Origin: UMGS1766 sp963597355
GTDB lineage: Bacteria; Bacillota; Clostridia; Oscillospirales; Oscillospiraceae
Length of the DNA: 64,000 bases
Direction of reading: 5' to 3'
Assembly: GCA_963597355.1 (NCBI GenBank)
Contig: CAVBPR010000013.1
Location: forward strand, 62,001 to 126,000
Shown here: positions 51,825-59,354 of the stretch, in pieces
How positions within the stretch are numbered: the first letter of the stretch is position 1
Layout: each line of letters begins with the position of its first letter
The notes under the pieces: generated by a model
What the model saw: only the letters and a program-made list of their open reading frames with translations
Told to the model about the DNA's origin: nothing
Databases searched by the model: none
Position numbers and translations under genes: made by a program

Positions 51825-52616
51825 ATGCCGACCATTCTGGATACCATTGCAGACTACGCACGACTGCGCGTTGCTCAGGACAAAGAACAAAACAGTCTCG
51901 ATGTGCTCAAGCAGTTGTGCGCCCAGGCAGGCGCAGGAAACGGTGCCGCCTTTGAACAGGCACTGCACAAAGACGGCATGAGCTTTATCTGCGAGGTAAA
52001 AAAAGCCTCTCCCTCGAAAGGGATTATCTCGCCGGATTTCCCCTACCTGAAGATAGCCCGGGATTACGCGGCAGCGGGAGCGGATTGTATTTCCTGCCTG
52101 ACGGAACCCAAATGGTTTCTCGGCTCAGATGACATTTTCAAAGAAATACGCGCCGCTGTGCCCACGCCGATGATCCGCAAGGACTTTGTTGTGGATGAAT
52201 ATCAACTCTATCAGGCGCGTCTGATGGGCGCAAACTGCGTGCTTCTGATCTGCTCTCTGCTTGACACAAAGACAATTCAGCGGTATCTTACCATATGTGA
52301 GTCGCTTGGCCTGTCTGCCCTGGTGGAAGCACATGACAAAGACCAGATTGCCTCTGCCGTTTCCGCCGGTGCACGCTTGATTGGCGTAAACAACCGCAAT
52401 TTAAATGATTTTTCCGTTGACTTTTCTAACGCCGCCCGTCTGAGGGATCTGATTCCACCCAACGCGGTTTACGTTGCCGAATCCGGTGTTGCAAATCCGC
52501 AGGATGTGGCCGCTTTACGTGCGATTGGCGCAGACGCCGCCCTGATTGGTGAAGCATTAATGCGCGCAGAAGATAAGCAGGCTATGTTGGCAGAGATGAG
52601 AAGGTGTGCAGAATGA
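51825..52616 (+). CDS. trpC: Indole-3-glycerol phosphate synthase
   Basis: A 263-residue (beta/alpha)8 barrel. FICEVKKASPSKGII, DCISCLTEPKWFLGS, RKDFVVDEYQL and LIGVNNRNLNDFSVD are catalytic or ligand segments; VAESGVANPQDV and DAALIGEALMRA form the phosphate site. The ATG at 51825 follows GGAGG. Overlaps trpF by four bases. Confidence 0.97.
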   Translation: MPTILDTIADYARLRVAQDKEQNSLDVLKQLCAQAGAGNGAAFEQALHKDGMSFICEVKKASPSKGIISPDFPYLKIARDYAAAGADCISCLTEPKWFLGSDDIFKEIRAAVPTPMIRKDFVVDEYQLYQARLMGANCVLLICSLLDTKTIQRYLTICESLGLSALVEAHDKDQIASAVSAGARLIGVNNRNLNDFSVDFSNAARLRDLIPPNAVYVAESGVANPQDVAALRAIGADAALIGEALMRAEDKQAMLAEMRRCAE

Positions 52617-53227
52617 GTACAAAAACAAAAATCAAAATCTGTGGTTTGTCTCGCGAGCGAGACATTGACATTGCAAACCAGCATCTGCCGGACTACATCG
52701 GTTTTGTGCTCCACTACCCCAAAAGCCGTCGATATGTTTCTGTTGAACGGGCACAGGAACTGGGGCGCTTACTGAATCCCGGCATTCGCATTGTCGGCGT
52801 GCTGGTCGATCAGCCCCTGGAAACCGCGGCTGCACTTCTCAACAATTGCGTTATCGACATCGCTCAACTTCACGGTCAGGAAGACGAAAATTATATCCGA
52901 GCGCTGAAAGAACGCACCGGAAAACAAGTGTGGAAGGCGTTCCAGATTCATTCTCCCGAGGATGTCGCCGCAGCGCGTGACAGCAGCGCGGATATGCTGG
53001 TATTAGACAGTGGCATGGGCAGCGGAGAAAGCTTTGACTGGTCGCTCATTGCGGATTTTGACCGCCCCTATTTTCTGGCCGGCGGCATCAATCCCCAAAA
53101 CGCAGTACGCTGCGTGAAACAACTGCACCCCTATGGAATCGATCTCTCCAGTGGCGTTGAAACCAATGGAGTGAAAGATAAAGGCAAGATCTCCTCCGTT
53201 ATCCATGCGGTTCGGGGGATGAAATGA
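52613..53227 (+). CDS. trpF: Phosphoribosylanthranilate isomerase
   Basis: A 204-residue barrel. KIKICGLSRERDIDIANQ holds the catalytic Cys; YIGFVLHYPKSRRYVS, DIAQLHGQEDENYI, LVLDSGMGSGESFDW and LAGGINPQNAVRC follow; GIDLSSGVETNGVKD ends it. It is a single-domain protein, not fused to TrpC. Confidence 0.96.
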   Translation: MSTKTKIKICGLSRERDIDIANQHLPDYIGFVLHYPKSRRYVSVERAQELGRLLNPGIRIVGVLVDQPLETAAALLNNCVIDIAQLHGQEDENYIRALKERTGKQVWKAFQIHSPEDVAAARDSSADMLVLDSGMGSGESFDWSLIADFDRPYFLAGGINPQNAVRCVKQLHPYGIDLSSGVETNGVKDKGKISSVIHAVRGMK

Positions 53228-53251
53228 ATTGAAAGGAAAAGGTGAATTGCA

Positions 53252-53911
53252 ATGAAACTGTTCCTGGACACTGCGAATGTGGACGAAATCCGCAAAGCAA
53301 ACGAGATGGGTGTTATCTGTGGTGTTACAACCAACCCCAGCTTGATTGCCAAGGAGGGTCGCGATTATGCCGAGACCCTGCGTGAAATCTGCGGTATCGT
53401 AGACGGCCCGATTTCCGGCGAAGTGAAGGCAACTACCGAAGATGCCGTTGGCATGATTAAGGAAGGCCGCGAGATTTTTGCCATTGACCCGAAGCACATG
53501 GTCGTCAAAATTCCCATGACTCTGGAAGGTTTGAAGGCAATTAAAATTCTGTCTGCTGAGGGCATTCCCACCAACTGCACTCTGATCTTCAGCACCAACC
53601 AGGCTTTGCTGGCCGCTCGCGCCGGTGCAACCTATGTCAGCCCCTTTGTTGGCCGTCTGGACGACATCAATGAAGATGGTCTGGCTTTGATTGAGGACAT
53701 CGCAAATGTCTTTGCCCTGTATGATGACATTCATACCGAAATCATCTCCGCATCCGTGCGCAACACTGCCCATGTGTTGGGCTGTGCACGTGTCGGTGCT
53801 GATATTGCCACCGTGCCCTTTAAGGTCATCGAGCAGATGGCCAAGCACCCCCTCACCGATTCCGGAATTGTGAAATTCCAGGAGGATTACCGCAAGGTAT
53901 TTGGTGACTAA
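53252..53911 (+). CDS. Transaldolase-family protein (TalC / fructose-6-phosphate aldolase type)
   Basis: A 219-residue small transaldolase. MKLFLDTANVDEIRKANEMG, GVTTNPSLIAKEG, MVVKIPMTLEGLKAIK (Schiff-base Lys), NCTLIFSTNQALLAA and YVSPFVGRLDD are diagnostic. Members are either transaldolases or fructose-6-phosphate aldolases. Lying between trpF and trpB, a transaldolase could supply erythrose 4-phosphate for chorismate; this is inference. Codon bias is stronger than in the trp genes, suggesting a higher expression level. A strong hairpin follows its stop codon. Confidence 0.9.
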   Translation: MKLFLDTANVDEIRKANEMGVICGVTTNPSLIAKEGRDYAETLREICGIVDGPISGEVKATTEDAVGMIKEGREIFAIDPKHMVVKIPMTLEGLKAIKILSAEGIPTNCTLIFSTNQALLAARAGATYVSPFVGRLDDINEDGLALIEDIANVFALYDDIHTEIISASVRNTAHVLGCARVGADIATVPFKVIEQMAKHPLTDSGIVKFQEDYRKVFGD

Positions 53912-53920
53912 CAAAATAGT

Positions 53921-53954
53921 TTATGATGCCAGAGCAAACGCTCTGGCATCATAA
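53921..53954 (+). terminator. Hairpin between the transaldolase gene and trpB
   Basis: A 15-pair stem (TTATGATGCCAGAG plus a C-G pair) with an AAAC tetraloop, nine bases after the transaldolase stop, without a following U-tract. A TTGACA (53960-53965) follows but has no clear -10 partner. It may protect the upstream mRNA or partly terminate, changing the ratio of transaldolase to TrpBA. Confidence 0.5.
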
Positions 53955-54001
53955 AGACGTTGACACTCTATCACTTGAAAGTTTTAAGGAGCGAAGTAAT
54001 C

Positions 54002-55186
54002 ATGTCCAACGGACGATTTGGCATCCACGGCGGTCAGTACATCCCCGAAACGCTGATGAACGCTGTCATTGAGCTGGAGGAAGCCTATAACCACTACAAG
54101 AACGACCCTTCCTTTCTGGCGGAGCTGGACGAGCTTTACCGCAACTATGCCGGTCGTCCTTCGTTGCTGTACTATGCAGAGAAAATGACCCGCGATTTAG
54201 GCGGTGCCAAAATCTATCTCAAGCGGGAAGACTTAAATCACACCGGCGCCCACAAAATTAACAACGCCATCGGCCAGGCCCTGCTGGCAAAAAAGATGGG
54301 AAAAACCCGTCTGATTGCTGAAACCGGTGCCGGCCAGCACGGAGTAGCAACCGCAACCATCGCCGCTTATCTTGGCATGGAGTGCGAAGTCTACATGGGC
54401 AAGGTGGATATGGAGCGGCAGGCACTGAATGTTTATCGTATGCGGCTGATGGGCGCTCAGGTTCACGGCGTGGAGACCGGAACTGCCACTTTGAAGGATG
54501 CTGTCAGTGAATGTATGCGGGAATGGACCAGCCGCATCAGCGACACACACTATCTGTTAGGTTCCTGCATGGGTCCCCACCCCTTCCCCACAATTGTACG
54601 GGATTTCCAGGCGGTCATTTCCAAGGAAATCAAAGAACAGATGCTGGAAAAGGAAGGCCGCCTGCCTGATACGGTGATTGCCTGTGTCGGTGGCGGAAGC
54701 AATGCCATCGGAACTTTCTATCATTTCATTGATGATCCGGACGTTCAGCTCATTGGCTGTGAAGCCGCCGGACGCGGTATTGATACTTTTGAAACCGCCG
54801 CAACCGTCAACACCGGCCGCATTGGTATTTTCCATGGCATGAAGAGTTATTTCTGCCAGGACGAATACGGACAGATTGCTCCGGTTTACTCCATTTCCGC
54901 CGGTCTGGACTACCCCGGCATCGGGCCGGAACACGCATGGCTGCACGACACCGGCCGCGCAACCTATGTCCCTGTCACCGATGATGAGGCTGTGGATGCA
55001 TTTGAATATCTGTCTCGTACGGAAGGCATTATTCCCGCAATTGAATCTGCACACGCAGTGGCCTATGCCATGAAGCTTGCTCCCACCATGGACAAAGACA
55101 AGACGATTGTCATTACTTTGTCTGGTCGCGGTGATAAAGATGTTGCAGCAATTGCCCGTTACAGAGGGGAGGATCTCCATGATTAA
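54002..55186 (+). CDS. trpB: Tryptophan synthase beta chain
   Basis: A 394-residue PLP enzyme, FGIHGGQYIPETLMNAVIEL onward. The PLP lysine is in HTGAHKINNAIGQ; ETGAGQHGVATAT is the indole/serine loop; CVGGGSNAIG binds the PLP phosphate. It is the ordinary TrpB1 type. The ATG at 54002 follows AAGGAG. Overlaps trpA by eight bases. Confidence 0.97.
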   Translation: MSNGRFGIHGGQYIPETLMNAVIELEEAYNHYKNDPSFLAELDELYRNYAGRPSLLYYAEKMTRDLGGAKIYLKREDLNHTGAHKINNAIGQALLAKKMGKTRLIAETGAGQHGVATATIAAYLGMECEVYMGKVDMERQALNVYRMRLMGAQVHGVETGTATLKDAVSECMREWTSRISDTHYLLGSCMGPHPFPTIVRDFQAVISKEIKEQMLEKEGRLPDTVIACVGGGSNAIGTFYHFIDDPDVQLIGCEAAGRGIDTFETAATVNTGRIGIFHGMKSYFCQDEYGQIAPVYSISAGLDYPGIGPEHAWLHDTGRATYVPVTDDEAVDAFEYLSRTEGIIPAIESAHAVAYAMKLAPTMDKDKTIVITLSGRGDKDVAAIARYRGEDLHD

Positions 55187-55949
55187 AATCCAAGATGCAT
55201 TTCAAAACGGAAAGGCATTTATCCCCTTTCTGACCTGCGGTGACCCGGATCTGGAAACAACCGAAGCACTGGTGAAGGCAATGGCAGAAGCAGGCGCCGA
55301 CCTCATTGAGCTTGGAATTCCGTTCTCTGATCCCACCGCTGAGGGCCCTGTGATTCAGGCCGCCAATCTGCGTTCTCTATCCGCCGGAACCACCACAGAC
55401 AAGGTATTTGAGCTTGTAAAGCGGCTTCGGGAAACGGTCACTATTCCCATGGTATTTATGACCTATGCCAACGTGGTGTTTTCCTATGGAACGGAAAAAT
55501 TTCTCTCCCGGGCTGCGGATGCCGGTGTGCAGGGACTGATTCTCCCGGATGTTCCCTTCGAGGAAAAAGCAGATTTTGAACCGATGTGCAAACAATATGG
55601 TTTGGAGCTGATCAGTATGATCGCCCCCACTTCTCAGGACCGTATCCAAATGATCGCAAAAGAGGCCTCCGGTTTCATCTACTGCGTCTCCTCCCTCGGT
55701 GTTACTGGCGTGCGCAATAATATCACCACCGATGTCGGCAGCATGATTCAACTGGTACGCAAAGCTACAAGCACTCCTGCAGCCGTTGGCTTTGGCATTT
55801 CCACACCAGAACAAGCCGCAGCGATGGCGCAGGTTGCGGATGGCGTTATCGTCGGCAGTGCCATTGTTAAACTCATTGCGCAGCATGGAAAAAATGCTGT
55901 GCAGCCGGTAGCCGAGTATGTGAAGGCTATGAAAACCGCTATTCAATAA
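55179..55949 (+). CDS. trpA: Tryptophan synthase alpha chain
   Basis: A 256-residue barrel that cleaves indole-3-glycerol phosphate. IELGIPFSDPTAEGPVIQAA holds the catalytic Glu and Asp; MTYANVVFSYG, LPDVPFEEK, IYCVSSLGVTG and VGFGISTPEQ follow. The ATG at 55179 follows GGGGAGG. Last gene of the trp operon, 20 bases before its terminator. Confidence 0.97.
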   Translation: MIKIQDAFQNGKAFIPFLTCGDPDLETTEALVKAMAEAGADLIELGIPFSDPTAEGPVIQAANLRSLSAGTTTDKVFELVKRLRETVTIPMVFMTYANVVFSYGTEKFLSRAADAGVQGLILPDVPFEEKADFEPMCKQYGLELISMIAPTSQDRIQMIAKEASGFIYCVSSLGVTGVRNNITTDVGSMIQLVRKATSTPAAVGFGISTPEQAAAMAQVADGVIVGSAIVKLIAQHGKNAVQPVAEYVKAMKTAIQ

Positions 55950-55969
55950 AATCAATAATTCAGCAAAGA

Positions 55970-56011
55970 GGCACTGTTTTCTTGGCTTGGCTGAGCCAAG
56001 AAAACAGTGCC
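55970..56011 (+). terminator. Terminator of the trp operon
   Basis: A perfect 18-pair stem (GGCACTGTTTTCTTGGCT and complement) with a six-base loop, followed by CCAAATTTTG. The U-tract is modest. Confidence 0.75.
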
Positions 56012-56077
56012 CCAAATTTTGTACCTTTTCTTCTGAAGCTTTCCAGTTTGAATCCGGTCCATTCCCCTGAAAACAGC

Positions 56078-56107
56078 AGATGCGCCTGACTTTCGTCAGA
56101 CGCATCT
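56078..56107. terminator. Hairpin beside the tRNA fragment
   Basis: AGATGCG-C-CTGAC pairs with GTCAG-A-CGCATCT around TTTC (12 pairs and one C/A mismatch). It lies just past the 3' end of the tRNA remnant on the minus strand and may be the original terminator of that tRNA gene. Confidence 0.5.
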
Positions 56108-56124
56108 ATGCCGTTGAACTAACA

Positions 56125-56153
56125 TGGTGGACCGGATCGGATTCGAACCGACG
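56125..56153 (-). pseudogene. tRNA 3'-end fragment (T arm, acceptor strand, CCA)
   Basis: On the minus strand GTCGG-TTCGAAT-CCGAT forms a T arm, followed by CCGGTCC (3' acceptor strand), discriminator A and CCA. The matching 5' acceptor GGACCGG is absent in the 100 bases upstream, and no D or anticodon arm can be drawn. Only the 3' third of a tRNA gene is therefore present, typical of an attachment-site duplicate left by a tRNA-targeting integrase. The identity of the parent tRNA cannot be read. It marks the border between the trp region and the accessory genes to the right. Confidence 0.75.
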
Positions 56154-56205
56154 CCCGAACACATACGGAACAGATACACAAATACAAGCTCAACTCATTC
56201 AAACT

Positions 56206-57462
56206 TCACTGTGAATCCACGGGTTGCGGATTGCGCTTCCACAAAACAACGACACACAACGCAGCTATCACTGTCATTGCAATCATACCGATATACGCCA
56301 TATCCAATGTACCGGTTGCATCCAGAATAGCGGACATATAAAATACACCGAAAGCACTGAAAATGCTCTCAAATGCATATAGCCAACCATTGACTACAGC
56401 AAAGTTGTCTCGACCATAGATGTAGGAAATGATAGACGGCTGGATGTTCTGCAAGCCACCCGTCATGCCTGCGATACCGAGAGCCGCACCGCCAATCAGG
56501 ACAATATTATTGCCCCGAACAAACAGCAAACAGATCGCCGCAAGCAAATTAAATCCACATACCAGCAGAAACGCGGCAGGTGTTCCTGCCTTGTCATCTA
56601 CTACGCCAACCACATAGCTCAATGCTACGCCCAGCAGTGCGGAGATAGTAAGCGTAGACAAGTACACTGGTGCAGCAGTACCTACAGCACTCATGCGAAC
56701 AACAAAAAATGCCATAAATCCAATCAGAGACAACCATAACAGACCGATGCCGACAATAATTAGATATGTATCCACCTTGGACAGCACCGTCTTGACAAGC
56801 ATATTGTTCTTCTTGTCATCCTTTACCAACGCAGAGGCCGGAGCTTCCGCTGCTCCGTCAGGATGCAGTCCGCATTGTTCGGGCGAACCCTTGATGCCAA
56901 CAAGAAACACTATCCCAACTACTACAACGATTGCTCCCAGTACCAAATACGTCCCATGAAAGCCCAATGCAGAGCCTACACTGGCTGTCAATATAGCAAC
57001 CAAGCTGGCTGAACACAGAGGACCACCCATAGTCACGATGCCAAAGGCACGGCCACGAGTCTCAATGAACCAGTTTGTGCACATATTTTGCACACCCAGT
57101 ACCAAGGAAATCACCATTATGCGCACAACGAACAGGCAGATGGAGTAAAGAACGACATTGTCGTTTGCCAGACCGATACCAATCGTACCCGCGCCAAGCA
57201 GGAGTGTGCATATTCCCATCAGACGATTAGCGGGGAATTTGTAGTACAAAATTCCGAATACAACAGCAAGGGGGATCACCGCATAGCTTGCAACGGTGAT
57301 GGGATTGGTGATGGTGAGTGCCGACCAATGATAAGTCTCAGCATAATAGGGCTGAAGAATGTTGACATGGTCATTCATCAGACCGGTCCCTAAATAGTAG
57401 GCGATCACACCAAACAGGTAAATAGGAAGAGCCTTGCGTTTAAATGTGGCTTTCGTGTCCAT
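56206..57462 (-). CDS. MFS transporter, OFA-like
   Basis: A 418-residue transporter with about 12 membrane segments. It opens with FKRKALPIYLFGVIAYYLG. A charged central loop (SPEQCGLHPDGAAEAPAS through VKDDKKNN) separates the halves; SPEQxGxxPDG is typical of the oxalate/formate-antiporter-like MFS group. It probably moves a carboxylate or sugar acid. The ATG at 57462 is chosen, with GAGGAAC upstream. It lies downstream of the isomerase, desulfurase and flavin-oxidoreductase remnant and probably belongs to their transcript. Beyond the tRNA scar, so likely part of a horizontally acquired segment. Confidence 0.85.
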   Translation of the reverse strand: MDTKATFKRKALPIYLFGVIAYYLGTGLMNDHVNILQPYYAETYHWSALTITNPITVASYAVIPLAVVFGILYYKFPANRLMGICTLLLGAGTIGIGLANDNVVLYSICLFVVRIMVISLVLGVQNMCTNWFIETRGRAFGIVTMGGPLCSASLVAILTASVGSALGFHGTYLVLGAIVVVVGIVFLVGIKGSPEQCGLHPDGAAEAPASALVKDDKKNNMLVKTVLSKVDTYLIIVGIGLLWLSLIGFMAFFVVRMSAVGTAAPVYLSTLTISALLGVALSYVVGVVDDKAGTPAAFLLVCGFNLLAAICLLFVRGNNIVLIGGAALGIAGMTGGLQNIQPSIISYIYGRDNFAVVNGWLYAFESIFSAFGVFYMSAILDATGTLDMAYIGMIAMTVIAALCVVVLWKRNPQPVDSQ

Positions 57463-57481
57463 ATCTCGTTCCTCTTTTCTA

Positions 57482-57715
57482 TTATAGAATATCCATCCCC
57501 GCAGCGAACCCTTCCTAGGCTGCCTGTTTGACCTGGCGCGGTTCCTTTGCATCTCCAGTCACAACAAACCAGGAGCAGCAGTTGTGAAGCATCTCGACAG
57601 TCTCTGTGTTGGATTGGCTTCCACAGCCATATAGCACAGTGTCCACGCGGGTAAAATGTTCATTTCCGCTGGCATCTCGCCAGTGCACACCATCTTTTCC
57701 TCCGTTTGCATTCAT
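57482..57715 (-). pseudogene. C-terminal remnant of an NADH:flavin oxidoreductase (FadH/OYE-like)
   Basis: Directly after the cysteine desulfurase stop, the minus strand reads VHWRDASGNEHFTRVDTVLY, then GCGSQSNTETVEML and FVVTGDAKEPRQVKQAA. A TAG (57517-57515) follows, and after it EGFAAGMDIL and a final TAA. This matches the C-terminal FAD/NADH domain of 2,4-dienoyl-CoA reductase-type enzymes (xGDxxxPxxVxxAxxxGxxAA), usually 640-680 residues long. Only about 75 codons remain and an in-frame stop interrupts them. It is a decayed gene, cut off by insertion or deletion at the desulfurase end. Confidence 0.7.
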
Positions 57716-57719
57716 TTTC

Positions 57720-59354
57720 TCAAAGATGGAGCAGCTTTGAAACCTCTCGGATGCCCGATGCCAGGCGGTCAATTTCCTCGAATGTGTTATAAAAGGCTGG
57801 AGCAACGCGTAATGTATACTCCACTCCCAGCGCATGGTGCAAAGGCTGGGCACAGTGATTACCGGAACGCAGGGCGATTCCTTGTTGATCCAGCAATGCT
57901 GCTGCATCAAATGCGGAAATGCCATCCAGAGAAAAGGCAAGACATCCTTCTCTTTGCGCTGAACCCAAGATCTTAACGCCTGGTATCTCCCGCAGGAGAC
58001 TTTCTGTTCGACGAAGCAGAGCGGCTTCGTGCGCTTGCCAATGAGGTGGAAGGGTATTTCGGTAACCAAGCGCTGCCGCTAACCCAACCGCAGCTGATAT
58101 ATTGGGGGTTCCTGCTTCCAGTGTAGGCAGAAATGTCGTATTCCGCTCAGTGACCACATCCACCATGCCGCCGCCAAAATATACAGGTGCCAACGGTTCT
58201 TTGCAGTATAGCAAACCGATACCAAAGGGTCCGCCCAGCTTATGACCTGAACAGACAAACCAGTCACAATCCATTGCTGTTACATTGATCTCACGGTGAC
58301 AGACCGACTGCGCACCGTCTACCAGTACCCGGATGCCTCGAGCGTGAGCTATGCGGATAAGCTCTTCCACAGGTATGATCGTCCCCAACACATTAGAGCA
58401 TTGGGTCACCGCCAGTACACTGATGTCCGGTGTGAGCAGTCGATCCATTGCCGCCATATCCAGTTGGCCATCTGGTGTAATGGGACAGACGCGGAATGGT
58501 TTTCCCAACCGGAGACAAAGCTGCTGCCATGGCACAAAGTTGGAGTGATGCTCCAATATCGTGGTCACTATGCCGCCCGGTTGACCCGCAAGTGCTATGG
58601 CTACTCGATTGATACCGTCAGTTGTTCCAGCGGTAAAGGTGATCTGCCCGGGCTGCGCCCCAAGAAAATCAGCGCATATAATTCTGGACTGTTCATAAGC
58701 GTCAGTACACCGACTAGCCAGAGTGTGGATACCCCGATGAATGTTGGCACGACATTGCTCCAACTGACGCACTGCATTCAGCACTTGCAATGGCATCTGT
58801 GCAGTGGCAGCATTGTCCAGATAACAGAGTGGCTGTCCATGGATTGACTCATCCAACGCGGGGAAATTCTCTCGGATGGCATATACATCGAAACATTCGG
58901 CTTCTGTTTTCTTTTTGTCGTCCGAACATTCTGTATTGCATTCAGACAAATGGTGACGGCATATAAACTCTGTAAGCTCCGTCACAGTTTCGATCGATGC
59001 AAACTCAGCTGGAGTCATAGATACTTCAAACAACTCCTGAACCGCCTTCATAAGCAGCACCTTTTTGGTGATGACTGACGAAGCACCAGAGCAGGAGCGG
59101 GAGATTTCTCCCGGATCGATACCCATGCGCTTCATATCCAGCATATAGCGTAGACTTATGTCGGCCAGAACTAGCAGACGGTCACTGCGGCACATTTCCT
59201 TCGTTAGCAGGAACCGATCCCGGATATACCCCATGACCAGTGGATATACCGTATCAAATGTTTTTTTCTCCAAACTCCGGTACGCAGTTGCATACCGGGG
59301 CATACGCTCCGCTGCGGCCTGCAATTCCGCGCGGATCGTTTCCCTGGTTTTCAT
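57720..59354 (-). CDS. Cysteine desulfurase (SufS-like) with N-terminal carrier-protein-like domain
   Basis: A 544-residue protein, against about 405 for SufS. Residues from about 155 on are a class V aminotransferase-fold desulfurase: YLDNAATAQMPLQV, ILEHHSNFVPWQ, VDGAQSVCH, PLP Lys372 in CSGHKLGGPFGIG, and catalytic Cys501 in RSGNHCAQPL. The first 150 residues are extra. Residues about 75-135 (GASSVITKKVLLMKAVQELF, then EVSMTPAEFASIETVTELTEF) resemble an acyl-carrier-protein fold, although the DSL motif is not exact. A short Cys/Asp/Lys-rich linker follows. It overlaps the isomerase-like gene by one base. Sulfur or selenium transfer to a partner is likely; its acceptor is unknown. Confidence 0.82.
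   Translation of the reverse strand: MKTRETIRAELQAAAERMPRYATAYRSLEKKTFDTVYPLVMGYIRDRFLLTKEMCRSDRLLVLADISLRYMLDMKRMGIDPGEISRSCSGASSVITKKVLLMKAVQELFEVSMTPAEFASIETVTELTEFICRHHLSECNTECSDDKKKTEAECFDVYAIRENFPALDESIHGQPLCYLDNAATAQMPLQVLNAVRQLEQCRANIHRGIHTLASRCTDAYEQSRIICADFLGAQPGQITFTAGTTDGINRVAIALAGQPGGIVTTILEHHSNFVPWQQLCLRLGKPFRVCPITPDGQLDMAAMDRLLTPDISVLAVTQCSNVLGTIIPVEELIRIAHARGIRVLVDGAQSVCHREINVTAMDCDWFVCSGHKLGGPFGIGLLYCKEPLAPVYFGGGMVDVVTERNTTFLPTLEAGTPNISAAVGLAAALGYRNTLPPHWQAHEAALLRRTESLLREIPGVKILGSAQREGCLAFSLDGISAFDAAALLDQQGIALRSGNHCAQPLHHALGVEYTLRVAPAFYNTFEEIDRLASGIREVSKLLHL

Noticed and set aside
56124..56330. Short plus-strand ORF beginning MVDRIGFEP
   Set aside because: It is the antisense reading of the tRNA T arm, a well-known source of spurious RIGFEP proteins.
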